From Clostridiales bacterium (GTDB lineage: Bacteria; Bacillota; Clostridia; Christensenellales; Aristaeellaceae), in contig SFJH01000023.1 in assembly GCA_004555155.1 (NCBI GenBank), positions 1 through 64,000 of the forward strand: a stretch of 64,000 nucleotides of DNA, in the 5' to 3' direction. Positions 1 to 8,684 of this stretch are shown piece by piece (the stretch's first letter is position 1; every line of letters starts with the position of its first letter). The position numbers were made by a program, and so were the translations under genes. The notes beneath the pieces are model-generated. The model was not told where the DNA came from. It did not search any database and was given only the letters and a program-made list of their open reading frames with translations.

Positions 1-89
1 ATTTTGTTATCTTTCTCTTTTCACCCCTACATTTGACACAGAGCCACGAATAAAGAACCAACAAAACCGCCGGGATGTCCATTGCAAAA

Positions 90-125
90 GAAAAGTCTTG
101 AAACATTATCGTTTCAAGACTTTTC
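90..125 (-). terminator. Terminator downstream of tRNA-Arg
   Basis: Perfect 15-bp inverted repeat (arms 90-104 and 111-125, 6-nt loop), starting 3 nt past the tRNA 3' end on the minus strand. A T-rich stretch follows the stem. This fits an intrinsic terminator for the tRNA transcript. Confidence 0.8.
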
Positions 126-127
126 GG

Positions 128-204
128 TGGCGGACCCTAAGGGATTCGAACCCCTGACCTTCTGGTCCGTAGCCAGACGCTCTATCCAGCTGAGCTAAGG
201 GACC
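128..204 (-). tRNA. tRNA-Arg (anticodon ACG)
   Basis: The minus strand folds as a full cloverleaf of 77 nt. It has a 7-bp acceptor stem starting GGTCCCT, a D arm GCTC/GAGC, an anticodon stem TCTGG/CCAGA with loop CTACGGA, a T arm AGGGG-TTCGAAT-CCCTT and an encoded CCA end. The loop puts ACG at positions 34-36, so it reads CGN arginine codons after A34 deamination. It has its own consensus promoter upstream and a hairpin terminator downstream, so it is probably expressed independently of the long minus-strand operon before it. Confidence 0.95.
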
Positions 205-235
205 GTGCGCTGTGCTCTCGCCTCAGCACTTCTAT

Positions 236-264
236 ATAATACAACATAACTCAGCTTTTGTCAA
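236..264 (-). promoter_or_regulatory. Promoter of tRNA-Arg
   Basis: Minus-strand TTGACA (259-264), 17-bp spacer, TATTAT (236-241), placing the start about 25 nt before the mature tRNA 5' end. It lies just downstream of the stop codon of the phosphoesterase gene. Confidence 0.75.
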
Positions 265-276
265 CACTTTTGTTTG

Positions 277-834
277 TTAAGATTTGGATTCAAATATTCT
301 CTCCCGCAGATACTCGCCCGCCTCCAGATCCTTCCAGATCATGACGTCGCCCTCGAGGATCGCATAGCTGTGCGCAGAGCCGTTCTTCGGAATGGAGACG
401 GAGCCGGGATTGAGATAGGTGAACGTCTCATGGCGATGGCAGCACGGAATGTGGGTATGTCCGCAGAGCAGCACGCCGTGCCCGCCCATGGGCGGCGGAT
501 TGTCCTCGCCGTGGACATGGCCGTGGGTGGCGTAGATCACATGCCCGTCCCACATCAGCGCGCAGTAGTCTGCCATCACCGGGAAGGACAGCACCATCTG
601 ATCCACCTCGGCCTCGCAGTTGCCGCGCACGCACAGCAGCTCATCGCGCACCTCGTTGAGCATGGCGATCACCCGCTTGGGGGCGTACTCGTCGGGCAGG
701 TCGTTGCGCGGACCGTGATAGAGCAGGTCGCCCAGCAGCAGCAGCCGATCCGCACCCTCCGCGCGATAGGCGTCCAGCATGGCGCGGCACCAGCGGGCCG
801 AGCCGTGAATATCGGAAGCGATCATCAGCTTCAT
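277..834 (-). CDS. YfcE/MJ0936-type metallophosphoesterase
   Basis: A 185-residue calcineurin-like phosphoesterase of the small YfcE type. These are soluble, divalent-metal phosphodiesterases whose physiological substrate is mostly unknown. The metal-binding signature is complete: SDIHG (residues 7-11), GDLLYHGPRN near 35, GNCE near 72, THGHVHG near 104 and GHTHIP near 125. Full family length. Its ATG overlaps the stop of the upstream GNAT gene by 4 nt, which indicates translational coupling as the last gene of the helD operon. The substrate cannot be told from sequence. Confidence 0.85.
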   Translation of the reverse strand: MKLMIASDIHGSARWCRAMLDAYRAEGADRLLLLGDLLYHGPRNDLPDEYAPKRVIAMLNEVRDELLCVRGNCEAEVDQMVLSFPVMADYCALMWDGHVIYATHGHVHGEDNPPPMGGHGVLLCGHTHIPCCHRHETFTYLNPGSVSIPKNGSAHSYAILEGDVMIWKDLEAGEYLRERIFESKS

Positions 835-1361
835 TGATCTTCTCCTCCTGTTCTGTTTTCCATGGAATAGAGATAGTGCAGCATATCGCCGTTATAGTAA
901 CGGGCGATGAACTCATCCTCTCTGCGCATGCCAATGCTCGCGGCAACGCGCTGGGAAGCGTAATTGTCCGCCTTGATGACGGAATGCACCTTGGGCGCCT
1001 TCAGCGTTTCAAAGGCATACTGCCTGCAGCCCTCCGCAGCTTCCCGGGCGTAGCCATGATGCCAGAAGCGCTTTTTGAGCAGATATCCGATCTCCAGAAC
1101 CTCCGAACCGCGATGGGGCTGCATCGTCAGACCGGCCTGACCGATCATCTCCCCCGTTTCCTTCAGGATCATCGCCCACAGGCCGAAGCCATAGCGCTGA
1201 TACCGCATGCGCTGGCGATCCAGCCATTCCTGCACATCCGCATCGGAAAAATCGTGCTCATAGGCGTACATGACCTCCGGATCCTGCAGCATCTGCGCCA
1301 GATCGTCAAAATCCGCCTGTTCCATCTCCCGCAGAATCAGGCGCTGCGTTTCAAGAATCAT
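831..1361 (-). CDS. GNAT family N-acetyltransferase (RimJ/RimL-like)
   Basis: A 176-residue acetyl-CoA-dependent acetyltransferase of the RimJ/RimL subgroup. It starts with the typical ETQRLILREM strand and has the later pattern of a YLLKKRFWHHGYAREA acetyl-CoA pyrophosphate loop (about residues 93-108) and the SQRVAASIGM helix. Members acetylate ribosomal proteins, amino acids or small amines, and the substrate here is unknown. It lies 12 nt after the HAD-TPK fusion gene and overlaps the next gene by 4 nt, so it is an operon member. Confidence 0.8.
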   Translation of the reverse strand: MILETQRLILREMEQADFDDLAQMLQDPEVMYAYEHDFSDADVQEWLDRQRMRYQRYGFGLWAMILKETGEMIGQAGLTMQPHRGSEVLEIGYLLKKRFWHHGYAREAAEGCRQYAFETLKAPKVHSVIKADNYASQRVAASIGMRREDEFIARYYNGDMLHYLYSMENRTGGEDQ

Positions 1362-1373
1362 CGTCTTCTCCCT

Positions 1374-2657
1374 TCAATCGTCCGTCTGCACGATCAGCAG
1401 CGTGCCGTCCTTCACGGCAATCTCGGCCTCGTCGGCGGCGTACTCGTTGCTCACGCCCAGGGGAAAGGTGTTCGACAGCTCGCCGTCGGTGAGATTGTAC
1501 ACCGTGCCGGTGGAGGTGATTCCGCGGCAGCGGTCGCTGATGGCGAACAGCGAGAGCTTGCCCGGCCGGCGGCGGAGGCACACCGTGCCGTTGTGCACCG
1601 CCAGCGCGCGGCAGTACGCATCGCACATCTCGGCCTGCGCGCCCCGCTCCGCCGCATACGCGAGGGTCTGCAGATTGGCCAGCGTGTGGTCCAGCCGCCC
1701 GCCAAAGCCGCCCACAAACGTGAACCGGTCATAGCCCAGCTCCAGGCCCCGCTTCAGGCAGAGCATGGTGTCCGTATCGTCCTTCATCACCGGATGCCGC
1801 TCGACCACGCCCGTTTCGGGCGCCTCGGCGGAGTCGAAGTCGCCGATCACCAGCGCGGGCGTCACGCCCAATGACCGGGCCAGCTTCCAGCCGCCGTCGG
1901 CGCAGAGGATGAAATCGCCCTCCTCCGGCGCATAGGCCTTCCGGGGATCGCCCTCGCAGTGCGCCGTGAACACCACGCACCGCGGCGACGGAGTGAAATC
2001 GTGATACCGCACCATCTCCTCCAGCGAGTCCACCATGCCGTCGGCAAGCCGGGCCATCTCCTCAAAGGCGCAGGCCGAATGGGCGTCCTTCACGCAATAG
2101 GCCCGCATGCCCGCGCGCTTCGCCCCCTGAATGCCGGCCAGCACGTCCTCAAACACGGCGCAGTCCTCCGGCGCGACGCCCAGCTTCTCCGCCGCCAGCA
2201 GAAAGACCTCGCCAGAGGCCTTGCCTCGGCCGCCGGTGTGCTCCGTGGAGCAGAGCTCGTCGAACAGCTCCAGCACGCCCAGGTGCTCCAGGCAAGGCAT
2301 GTACAGGTTCGGCGGCAGCGCCGTGGTCACCGCCAGCTTCACGCCCGCGCGCCGGAGCATGCGCAGATACTGCAGCCCGCCGGGCTTGAGCTGCACGTGC
2401 TCGGCATATTCAATCTCGGACAGCCGCGTCCACTCGGCGATCAGATCCTCCCAGTTTTCGTCGGGAAAGTAGTGCTCCACCGTATACTGCGCGCTTTCGC
2501 GATAACTGCAGCCCGCGATGGCGTTGCCGTAGCCCTCGGGCACGGCCATGCCCCGGGACGCAAAGAACACCTCGTCCACCCGCGTCCAGACGTACATGCT
2601 CTCCAGCAGCGTGCCGTCCAGATCAAACAGCGCTGCCTTGAAGGGAATTTCTCTCAT
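1374..2657 (-). CDS. HAD phosphatase fused to thiamine pyrophosphokinase
   Basis: 427 residues with two enzyme domains. Residues 1-220 are a beta-phosphoglucomutase-type HAD hydrolase: FDLDGTLLES nucleophile loop at 11-20, VTTALPP motif II, and FEDVLAGIQGAKRAG motif IV. Residues 225-427 are a thiamine diphosphokinase: CADGGW, GDFDS, DDTDTM and a GGFGGRLDHTLANL block. The second domain transfers pyrophosphate from ATP to thiamine to make the cofactor ThDP. The first may dephosphorylate thiamine monophosphate or an unrelated sugar phosphate; that is inference. Both catalytic cores look intact, so this is a true fusion and not a frameshift join. The ATG overlaps the upstream GNAT stop. Confidence 0.85.
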   Translation of the reverse strand: MREIPFKAALFDLDGTLLESMYVWTRVDEVFFASRGMAVPEGYGNAIAGCSYRESAQYTVEHYFPDENWEDLIAEWTRLSEIEYAEHVQLKPGGLQYLRMLRRAGVKLAVTTALPPNLYMPCLEHLGVLELFDELCSTEHTGGRGKASGEVFLLAAEKLGVAPEDCAVFEDVLAGIQGAKRAGMRAYCVKDAHSACAFEEMARLADGMVDSLEEMVRYHDFTPSPRCVVFTAHCEGDPRKAYAPEEGDFILCADGGWKLARSLGVTPALVIGDFDSAEAPETGVVERHPVMKDDTDTMLCLKRGLELGYDRFTFVGGFGGRLDHTLANLQTLAYAAERGAQAEMCDAYCRALAVHNGTVCLRRRPGKLSLFAISDRCRGITSTGTVYNLTDGELSNTFPLGVSNEYAADEAEIAVKDGTLLIVQTDD

Positions 2658-3202
2658 CGTATCTCTCCTGCCGGTCTGGCCATCAGAATTTCATCGGCAA
2701 AGCTGCCGTCGCTGCGGCGCATCGCTCCGGGACAGCGCCCGTACTCCGCAAACCCGAATCGCCGGTACAGCCGGATCGCCCGCGCATTGTCCGCATGCAC
2801 GCCCAGCTCCACCTGGCGGTATCCCGCCGAGTCCGCCGTCTGCAGCGCCGCATCCATCAGCATAGAACCCACGCCGCGGCCCCAGTACTCCTTCCGCACG
2901 CAGATGCCCAGCGCCGCACGGTGGCGGACGCGCCGCGCATCGCCGACGGGGGCGATGTGGACGTTTCCGACGAGCCGACCTTCGGCAAACGCGCAGATCA
3001 TGCAGCTTCGCTCGTCGCGCTCCTGCCGCCTCAGATATTCGATTTCATCCTGCAGGGTGATCTGAAACTCCTCCGACGTTCGGGTGAGATATTCCGTCTC
3101 GCCATAGCAGCGCTTCAGCAGCTCGATCATCGCGCCCGCATCGGACTCCGACGGCGTGCGCAGCGATATGTCCTGCACGGGCATGCCCTGTATGTAACGC
3201 AT
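2654..3202 (-). CDS. GNAT family N-acetyltransferase
   Basis: A 182-residue GNAT enzyme. The acetyl-CoA binding motif A is clear (LGICVRKEYWGRGVGSMLMDAAL, about residues 98-120), as is motif B with the VHADNARAIRLYRRFGF segment typical of this family. Substrate unknown. The start was chosen because AAGGAGG lies 7 nt before the ATG. The start follows the stop of the upstream flavoprotein gene directly, and its 3' end overlaps the HAD-TPK start by 4 nt. Confidence 0.85.
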   Translation of the reverse strand: MRYIQGMPVQDISLRTPSESDAGAMIELLKRCYGETEYLTRTSEEFQITLQDEIEYLRRQERDERSCMICAFAEGRLVGNVHIAPVGDARRVRHRAALGICVRKEYWGRGVGSMLMDAALQTADSAGYRQVELGVHADNARAIRLYRRFGFAEYGRCPGAMRRSDGSFADEILMARPAGEIR

Positions 3203-3203
3203 T

Positions 3204-4796
3204 TCAGTCCTCCTTCACCGCGCCATCGCTCATCAGCGCGTCCGCGCAGCGCAGCCCGTCCACCGCCGCCGAGAGGATGCCGCCGGCGTAGCCCGCGCCT
3301 TCGCCGCAGGGATACAGACCGCCCAACGCCGAACGGCAGTCCGCGCCGCGGACGATGCGCACCGGCGACGACGAGCGCGTCTCCACGCCGGTCAGCACCG
3401 CGTCCGGCGACGCAAAGCCCTTCAGCTTCCGATCCAGCATCGGCAGCGCCTGGCGCATGCTGTCCGCCACGAAGTCCGGCAGACATTCGTCCAGCGCTGT
3501 CCAGGTCACGCCGGGGCGATAGCTGGGCCGCACCCCGCCGCCCTTTTTTGAAGGCCGCTTCTTCAAAAAGTCCTCGACCCGCTGCGCCGGGGCGCGATAG
3601 CCTGCGCCGCCCGCGCGGAAGGCCGCCTCCTCCCACCTTTGCTGGAAGCGCACGCCCGCCAGCGGATCGTCCCCGCCGAAGTCGCCGGGGCCCACGGAGA
3701 TCAGCAGCGCGCTGTTGGCATTTTCGCCGTCGCGGGCAAAGTAGCTCATGCCGTTGACCACCACGCCGCCCTCCTCGCTGGCCGCCGCCACCACCTGACC
3801 GCCCGGACACATGCAGAAGGTGTACGCCGCGCGGCCGTTGGGCAAATGGACGCTCAGCTTATAGTCCGCCGCGCCCAGCGCCGGATGATCGGCCGCCGCG
3901 CCGTACTGCGTGCGGTTGATCATGGACTGCCGGTGCTCGATGCGCGCGCCGATGGAAAACGGCTTCTGCTCCATCGGCACATTCAACCGGCAGAGCATCT
4001 CAAAGGTGTCCCGCGCGCTGTGTCCCACCGCCAGAATCACGTCGTTCGTGGGCAGCGCGCGCACGCCGTTGGCATCCCGAAGCACTGCCGCAACGATTTT
4101 TCCATCCTCCAGCGTCAGCCCCTCGAGCTTCGTCTCAAACAGCACCGTGCCGCCCAGCGCGATGATCTCCCTGCGCAGGTTGCGCACCACCTTCTTCAGG
4201 TTGTCCGTGCCGATGTGGGGCTTGGCCATATAGAGGATCTCCTCCGGCGCACCCATGCGGTGCAGGGTCTCCAGCACCTCGCGGCAGCGGGGATCCTTGA
4301 TGCCGGTGGTCAGTTTGCCATCGGAAAACGCGCCCGCGCCGCCCTCGCCGAACTGCACGTTGCTGGCCGGGTCGAACGCGCCGCCGCTCCAGAACGACTC
4401 CACGTCCTTCTCCCGCTCCTCCACGCACTTTCCGCGCTCGATCACCACGGGCTTCATTCCCGCCTGCGCCAGCCGCAGCGCCGCGAACAGGCCCGCCGGG
4501 CCGAGGCCCACCACCAGCGGCGGATGCGCCAGCTTTCGCGGCTCGGGCAGCGGCCTGCGCGGCTTTTCCGCCAGCGCCTCCGCGCCCCGGGGCAGATGCC
4601 TGATCGGCTGCGCGGTCTCCACGTCCAGCGTCAGCGAAAAGTGCACGTCGCCCTTGTCCCGCGCGTCCACGGACTTGCGGGCGATGCGCACGAAGGTCAC
4701 GTCCTCCGGGCGGATTTTCAGCGCGCGCGCCGCAAGCGCCTTCAGCGGCCGGGATTCATAGTCCAGCTCCGCGCGAACCTGTGCAATGCGAATCAT
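3204..4796 (-). CDS. FAD-dependent dehydrogenase-like protein (COG2509 family)
   Basis: A 530-residue cytosolic flavoprotein of the uncharacterised COG2509 group. An N-terminal alpha/beta domain (about 1-80) precedes the FAD-binding dinucleotide fold VVGLGPAGLFAALRLA with ERGKCVEERE at the end of the second strand. A conserved FGEGGAGAFSDGKL segment and a C-terminal CGEGAGYAGGILSAAVDG loop that closes on FAD follow. The reading frame is open for 60 further codons upstream, but the start at 4796 has an AAAGGA site and begins the conserved MIRIAQV domain. Reaction unknown. It sits among other flavin and thiamine genes. Confidence 0.85.
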   Translation of the reverse strand: MIRIAQVRAELDYESRPLKALAARALKIRPEDVTFVRIARKSVDARDKGDVHFSLTLDVETAQPIRHLPRGAEALAEKPRRPLPEPRKLAHPPLVVGLGPAGLFAALRLAQAGMKPVVIERGKCVEEREKDVESFWSGGAFDPASNVQFGEGGAGAFSDGKLTTGIKDPRCREVLETLHRMGAPEEILYMAKPHIGTDNLKKVVRNLRREIIALGGTVLFETKLEGLTLEDGKIVAAVLRDANGVRALPTNDVILAVGHSARDTFEMLCRLNVPMEQKPFSIGARIEHRQSMINRTQYGAAADHPALGAADYKLSVHLPNGRAAYTFCMCPGGQVVAAASEEGGVVVNGMSYFARDGENANSALLISVGPGDFGGDDPLAGVRFQQRWEEAAFRAGGAGYRAPAQRVEDFLKKRPSKKGGGVRPSYRPGVTWTALDECLPDFVADSMRQALPMLDRKLKGFASPDAVLTGVETRSSSPVRIVRGADCRSALGGLYPCGEGAGYAGGILSAAVDGLRCADALMSDGAVKED

Positions 4797-4875
4797 GTCA
4801 TCCGTCCTTTCCCTCTGCGGCAAAGCGCGCCCTGCCGCATCCGCGCCGCCGCGCAGCGCCATTCGTCCTCCCCCG

Positions 4876-5127
4876 TCAGCCCTGAAGCCCACGGGACTGC
4901 CGGTCCATGTCCTCGACGATGATGTCGTACATCTCGCCGACGCCCGCGCACAGCTCCAGCAGCTTCCAGGGCACATTCGTGTGGAAGTGCACCTTCATCA
5001 GCTCCGCGTCGCCCACGGCCAGCAGGCTGTCACCGGGAACCTCGCGCTGAATCAGCGCGGCCAGCGTCTCCTCATCCAATGTCAAATGCTCCATCAACAG
5101 CTGTGTATCATACCTGAACGCCAGCAT
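4876..5127 (-). CDS. Small stand-alone protein like the C-terminal tail of DAK2/FakA kinases
   Basis: 83 residues. The segment MKVHFHTNVPWKLLELCAG followed by IIVEDMDRQS matches the end of FakA/YloV-type (DAK2 domain) proteins, which carry a VHVHTN-PG-VLE-A-G-L-IKIENM pattern. In full-length proteins this tail belongs to the fatty-acid kinase that works with DegV-type (FakB) lipid carriers. Here the kinase domains are absent, and neighbouring DNA shows no trace of them, so it is a stand-alone gene and not a remnant. It starts 1 nt after the upstream flavoprotein stop. Function unknown; a lipid- or acyl-binding role is only a guess. Confidence 0.7.
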   Translation of the reverse strand: MLAFRYDTQLLMEHLTLDEETLAALIQREVPGDSLLAVGDAELMKVHFHTNVPWKLLELCAGVGEMYDIIVEDMDRQSRGLQG

Positions 5128-5128
5128 T

Positions 5129-6370
5129 TCACTTTTCTTCTTCGTATCCCAGGGATTGATCCATCGCCCGCGCCGCGATCAGCGCCGACGACCATGCCCA
5201 CTGCAGATTGTAGCCGCCGCAGTCGCCGTCCACATCCAGCACCTCGCCCGCCGCGTACAGCCCCGGCACGCGCCGCGACTCCATCGTATCCCAGTGAAAA
5301 TCCTTCAGGGAGATGCCTCCGGCGGTGACCTGGGCCTGATCGAAGCCCTGCACGCCGGTCACGGGGAACGTCCATCCGGCCATCAGCGCGGCCAGCGCGC
5401 GCAGCTCCCTCGCCTTCAGCGTCCCGGCCGCGCGCGAAAGCTCGATTCCGGCCCGCTTCACCAGCGCCATGCCGATGCGCTTGGACACAATGCCGCTTAA
5501 GAAGTCCTCCATCGCGCGCTTCGGCAGTCTCTCCGCGCGGCTGCGCAGAAGCTCGAACGCCGCTTCAGGATTCTCCATCAGGCGAATCTGCAGCGCACAC
5601 TTCTTCCCCGCCCGCAGTGCCTCGCCGCAGGCCCGGGCCAGCTGCATGGCAGCGATGCCGGACACGCCCGACTCGGCAAACAGCACCTCGCCCTGCTCCT
5701 CGCGCAGCGCGCGGCCTTCGCACACCAGCGCGATCCTGCACTCGGCCCGCTGGCCCTTCAGCGCGCGCACCTCCTCCGGCGGCGTCTTCAGCGCGGCGAT
5801 GGCCGGCAGCTTCGCCGCCGAGGTGTGTCCCAGCGCCTCCAGCATCCGATATCCGTCGCCGCATGCGCCCAGCTTCGGCGCGGCGAGCCCTCCGGTGCAG
5901 ATCAGCGCCCGTTTTGCCTGGAAGGATCGCCCATCCGCGGCGCGCGCGAGGAACCCGCCGCCCTTGGGCAGAACGGATTCTATGGCGCAGTCGGTCAGCA
6001 GCTCGCAGCCCCGCTCCGCAGCGGACAGCCGCAGGGCGTCCAGCACCGACGCGGCCTGGTTGCTCATGGGGTAGACGCGCCCCTCGTCGTCCGCGACGGC
6101 GGGCAGCCCCAGTTCCTCAAAAAACGACAGCACCTGTTCCGGCGGACACAGCTCCAGCGCCCGCGCTGCCGCCGCCCGTGCGCCGTGATAGTGCTTCGGC
6201 GTGGCGCGAAGGTTGGTCAGATTGCAGCGGCCGTTGCCCGTGGACAGCAGCTTGCGCCCCACGCGGGACTGCTTCTCAACCAGCAGCGTCCGCCTGCCCG
6301 CCCCCGCCAGCGCGCACGCCGCGGCCAGTCCGGACGCGCCGCCGCCGATGATGATCGCATCGTACATCAT
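5129..6370 (-). CDS. HI0933-family (BaiN-like) NAD(P)/FAD-dependent oxidoreductase
   Basis: 413-residue flavoprotein of the HI0933/YhiN family. The FAD motif IIGGGASGLAAACALA (residues 7-22) is followed by the family hallmark GRKLLSTGNGRCNLTN. The C-terminal GEVLDVDGDCGGYNLQWAWSSG-like loop is also typical (here ending WAWSSALIAARAM). Related proteins include BaiN, a bile-acid 3-dehydro-4-oxidoreductase in Clostridium, but most are uncharacterised, and bile-acid activity should not be assumed. The ATG overlaps the helD stop by 4 nt (ATGA), so translation is coupled. Confidence 0.85.
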   Translation of the reverse strand: MMYDAIIIGGGASGLAAACALAGAGRRTLLVEKQSRVGRKLLSTGNGRCNLTNLRATPKHYHGARAAAARALELCPPEQVLSFFEELGLPAVADDEGRVYPMSNQAASVLDALRLSAAERGCELLTDCAIESVLPKGGGFLARAADGRSFQAKRALICTGGLAAPKLGACGDGYRMLEALGHTSAAKLPAIAALKTPPEEVRALKGQRAECRIALVCEGRALREEQGEVLFAESGVSGIAAMQLARACGEALRAGKKCALQIRLMENPEAAFELLRSRAERLPKRAMEDFLSGIVSKRIGMALVKRAGIELSRAAGTLKARELRALAALMAGWTFPVTGVQGFDQAQVTAGGISLKDFHWDTMESRRVPGLYAAGEVLDVDGDCGGYNLQWAWSSALIAARAMDQSLGYEEEK

Positions 6371-8508
6371 GATTCCATCCCCAGATCGCGGATCAGCCCG
6401 CCTCCGCCCAGCAGTGCCAGACTGTGCAGCGCGCGGGAGCAGGCGGTATAGAGCCGGCGGCGCTCGCCGTCGGTCAGCTCGCAGTCGGGCCAGACCACGA
6501 TCACCGCGTCAAACTCAAGCCCCTTGGTGAGGTGATAGCAGGACACCACGTTGTCCGTGCTCTCGTAGTTCAGATCCGCATCGCCGCCGTCCAGACGATA
6601 GACGTTGTCCAGCTTCGCGGAGAGGGAATCCGCCTGGGCCTGGGTGCGGGTGATCACGGCGATGGACTTCCGTCCGGCCTGCCGGAACCGATCCAGCGTC
6701 TGACGGAGCAGCTTTTCCGAATACTGGGCCACCACCGGCGCGTCGCCCTCCCGGCCGAAGGGATTCAGCTGCTCGCCGCCGGGCAGCAGCGCGCTGCACA
6801 GCCGGGCGATGGGCAGCGACGAGCGATAGCAGCGCGTCAGCCGGAACACCGGCGCGTCCTCCACGCCGAAGCAGTCGCCCCAGTTGTCCGGATTGCACGC
6901 GGGCATGCCCGGGCAGGTGCGCTGCATGGGATCGCCCAGCAGCGTCACGCGGGCATTGGGCAGATAGGCGTGCAGAAGCGCCAGCGCGGTCTCGGAATAG
7001 TCCTGCGCCTCGTCCACCAGCAGGTGATAGACGCTCTTGTCCTGGGGCACGAAGCCCAGCCGCACCATCATGTAGGCCTCGGCCACGGCGTCCTCCCACC
7101 AGGTCAGGCCCGCCTGCTGATTTTCGGCATAGGCGTCGCGCAGCGCCTTGGGCGCCTCCTTCATTACGGTCTTCAGAAGCGCGCTGCCCTTGAGCTCCAG
7201 CATCTCCCGGAGCTGTGTGCGCACGGGCTGCAGGCGCTGGGAGACGGCCATCTTGCTGACGAAGGTCAGCTCCCGGCCGCTGTACTTGCCGGAGAAGCTC
7301 TGCTCGTACTGCTTGTAGAGCTTTTCCTCCCATCCCGCCAGGCGGCTGTCCAGCGTGGCCCGCATGCGGGTCAGCCGCTGGGCGGGCGTGAGCAGCGTGA
7401 ACTCCTGGCGGTACATCTTCCGCAGCTCATCGCGGCGCAGCAGCAGCTGGCCGTCCAGGTAGACATTGCCGAAGTCCGGCCCGAAGGTGGCGAAGCTGTC
7501 GGCATACCGGCGCAGCAGATGCATAAACTCAGGCGTACACTTGAACGCCACGGATCGGGTGCGTAGCTCCACATCCTCGGTCAGCAGCCGGTTGAGCTGG
7601 CGCACGGGGTGCTCCACCTTCTTGCCCAGGATCTCCTCCACCATCTCGTGCAGCGTGCGGGCGCGGATGTTCTCCTCGCCCAGCTCGGGCAGCACCGTGG
7701 AGATGTACTCGGAAAACGCGGTGCTGGGCGAGAGGATCTGAATTCTGCTGGCGTCCAGCAGATCGCGGCGGCGGTACATCAGAAACGCGGCGCGGTGCAT
7801 GGCGACGCTGGTCTTTCCGGAGCCCGCGCTGCCCACCACGGAGACGACCTTCGCGTCGTCGCAGCGGATGGCGGCGTTCTGCTCGGCCTGAATGGTGGAG
7901 ACGATCTGGCGCATGTGGGAACTGGCCGCGCCGGAGAGGATGTCCAGCAGGGTCTCGTCGTCGATATTGAGCTGAGTGTCCACATAGTACCTCAGCTGCC
8001 CCTGCTCCATGCGGTACTGGCGCTTGAGCGTCATTCGGCCCGAGATCTCCCCCGACGGGCTGCGGTAGGACACATCGCCGGGCAGCGCGTCATAGTACAG
8101 GCTGCAGATGGGCGCGCGCCAGTCGTGAACCATCAGGCTGCCCTTCTCATCGGGCAGGCTGTACAGGCCGATGACGATCCTCTCCACCTCGTCCGCACCC
8201 TGCTCCACGAAGTCCACGCGGGCAAAGAACGGGTTCATCAGCATGCGGCGGGAGCGCTCGGCCATGTCCTGTGCGAACTGCTGCCGCAGCGCATAGCGGT
8301 CCACCTCGGTGGAAAGCTGCTGCATGTCCTCCGGCGAAAGCGCCGTTGGGCGCAGGCGAAGCTCGTCCCACGCATCGGCGATGATCATCCGGATGGATTC
8401 CGCATGGCTGCCCGAGATTTCCTGAGCCTGCTCGATCAGCGCCAGCAAGAGCTGCTGCACGCGCGCGGTATAGGCCCGTTCCGCCTGAAGCTCCAAGTTC
8501 TGATCCAT
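6367..8508 (-). CDS. helD: HelD-like superfamily 1 helicase (RNA polymerase recycling factor)
   Basis: 713 residues. The long N-terminal helical region (about 1-120) and the DWRAPICSLYYD segment are typical of HelD. The Walker A motif GSAGSGKT is near 226-233, the Walker B LLVDEAQDYS in the middle third, and UvrD-type motifs such as GDPMQRTCPG and TKGLEFDAVIVVWPD follow. HelD binds RNA polymerase and uses ATP to release stalled or DNA-bound enzyme. Length agrees with the Bacillus class I form. It is first in the minus-strand operon and has its own promoter, back to back with yitT. Confidence 0.88.
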   Translation of the reverse strand: MDQNLELQAERAYTARVQQLLLALIEQAQEISGSHAESIRMIIADAWDELRLRPTALSPEDMQQLSTEVDRYALRQQFAQDMAERSRRMLMNPFFARVDFVEQGADEVERIVIGLYSLPDEKGSLMVHDWRAPICSLYYDALPGDVSYRSPSGEISGRMTLKRQYRMEQGQLRYYVDTQLNIDDETLLDILSGAASSHMRQIVSTIQAEQNAAIRCDDAKVVSVVGSAGSGKTSVAMHRAAFLMYRRRDLLDASRIQILSPSTAFSEYISTVLPELGEENIRARTLHEMVEEILGKKVEHPVRQLNRLLTEDVELRTRSVAFKCTPEFMHLLRRYADSFATFGPDFGNVYLDGQLLLRRDELRKMYRQEFTLLTPAQRLTRMRATLDSRLAGWEEKLYKQYEQSFSGKYSGRELTFVSKMAVSQRLQPVRTQLREMLELKGSALLKTVMKEAPKALRDAYAENQQAGLTWWEDAVAEAYMMVRLGFVPQDKSVYHLLVDEAQDYSETALALLHAYLPNARVTLLGDPMQRTCPGMPACNPDNWGDCFGVEDAPVFRLTRCYRSSLPIARLCSALLPGGEQLNPFGREGDAPVVAQYSEKLLRQTLDRFRQAGRKSIAVITRTQAQADSLSAKLDNVYRLDGGDADLNYESTDNVVSCYHLTKGLEFDAVIVVWPDCELTDGERRRLYTACSRALHSLALLGGGGLIRDLGMES

Positions 8509-8542
8509 AATGTCCTCCCGGATTCCAAGTCAATTTCATTCT

Positions 8543-8571
8543 ATTATAGCATGCACTGCAGAAAAAGAAAA
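8543..8571 (-). promoter_or_regulatory. Promoter of the helD operon
   Basis: Minus-strand TATAAT (8543-8548) preceded by TGC, an extended -10 element, and a weak -35 TTTTCT (8566-8571) at 17 bp. It lies 35 nt before the helD start. Confidence 0.65.
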
Positions 8572-8640
8572 GCAAAAAACGCCGGATCAAAATAATGAAG
8601 AAAATTCCGTCATTTTTCTTCCATTTTGGATAAAATACGT

Positions 8641-8646
8641 TATAAT
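8641..8646 (+). promoter_or_regulatory. Candidate -10 box of the YitT gene
   Basis: A perfect TATAAT 39 nt before the yitT start codon in an AT-rich divergent intergenic region shared with helD. No convincing -35 hexamer is visible at 16-18 bp, so the promoter may need an activator or use another -35. Confidence 0.45.
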
Positions 8647-8684
8647 ATAGAGTGTACCGAACAAACACAAGGAGATGTCATGAC

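Noticed and set aside
128..204. tRNA-Arg as an integration site
   Set aside because: No integrase, no repeat of the tRNA 3' end and no mobile-type genes are seen nearby.
5129..6370. Bile-acid oxidoreductase BaiN
   Set aside because: The protein belongs to the wider HI0933 family, and no other bai genes are present. Family resemblance alone does not support that function.
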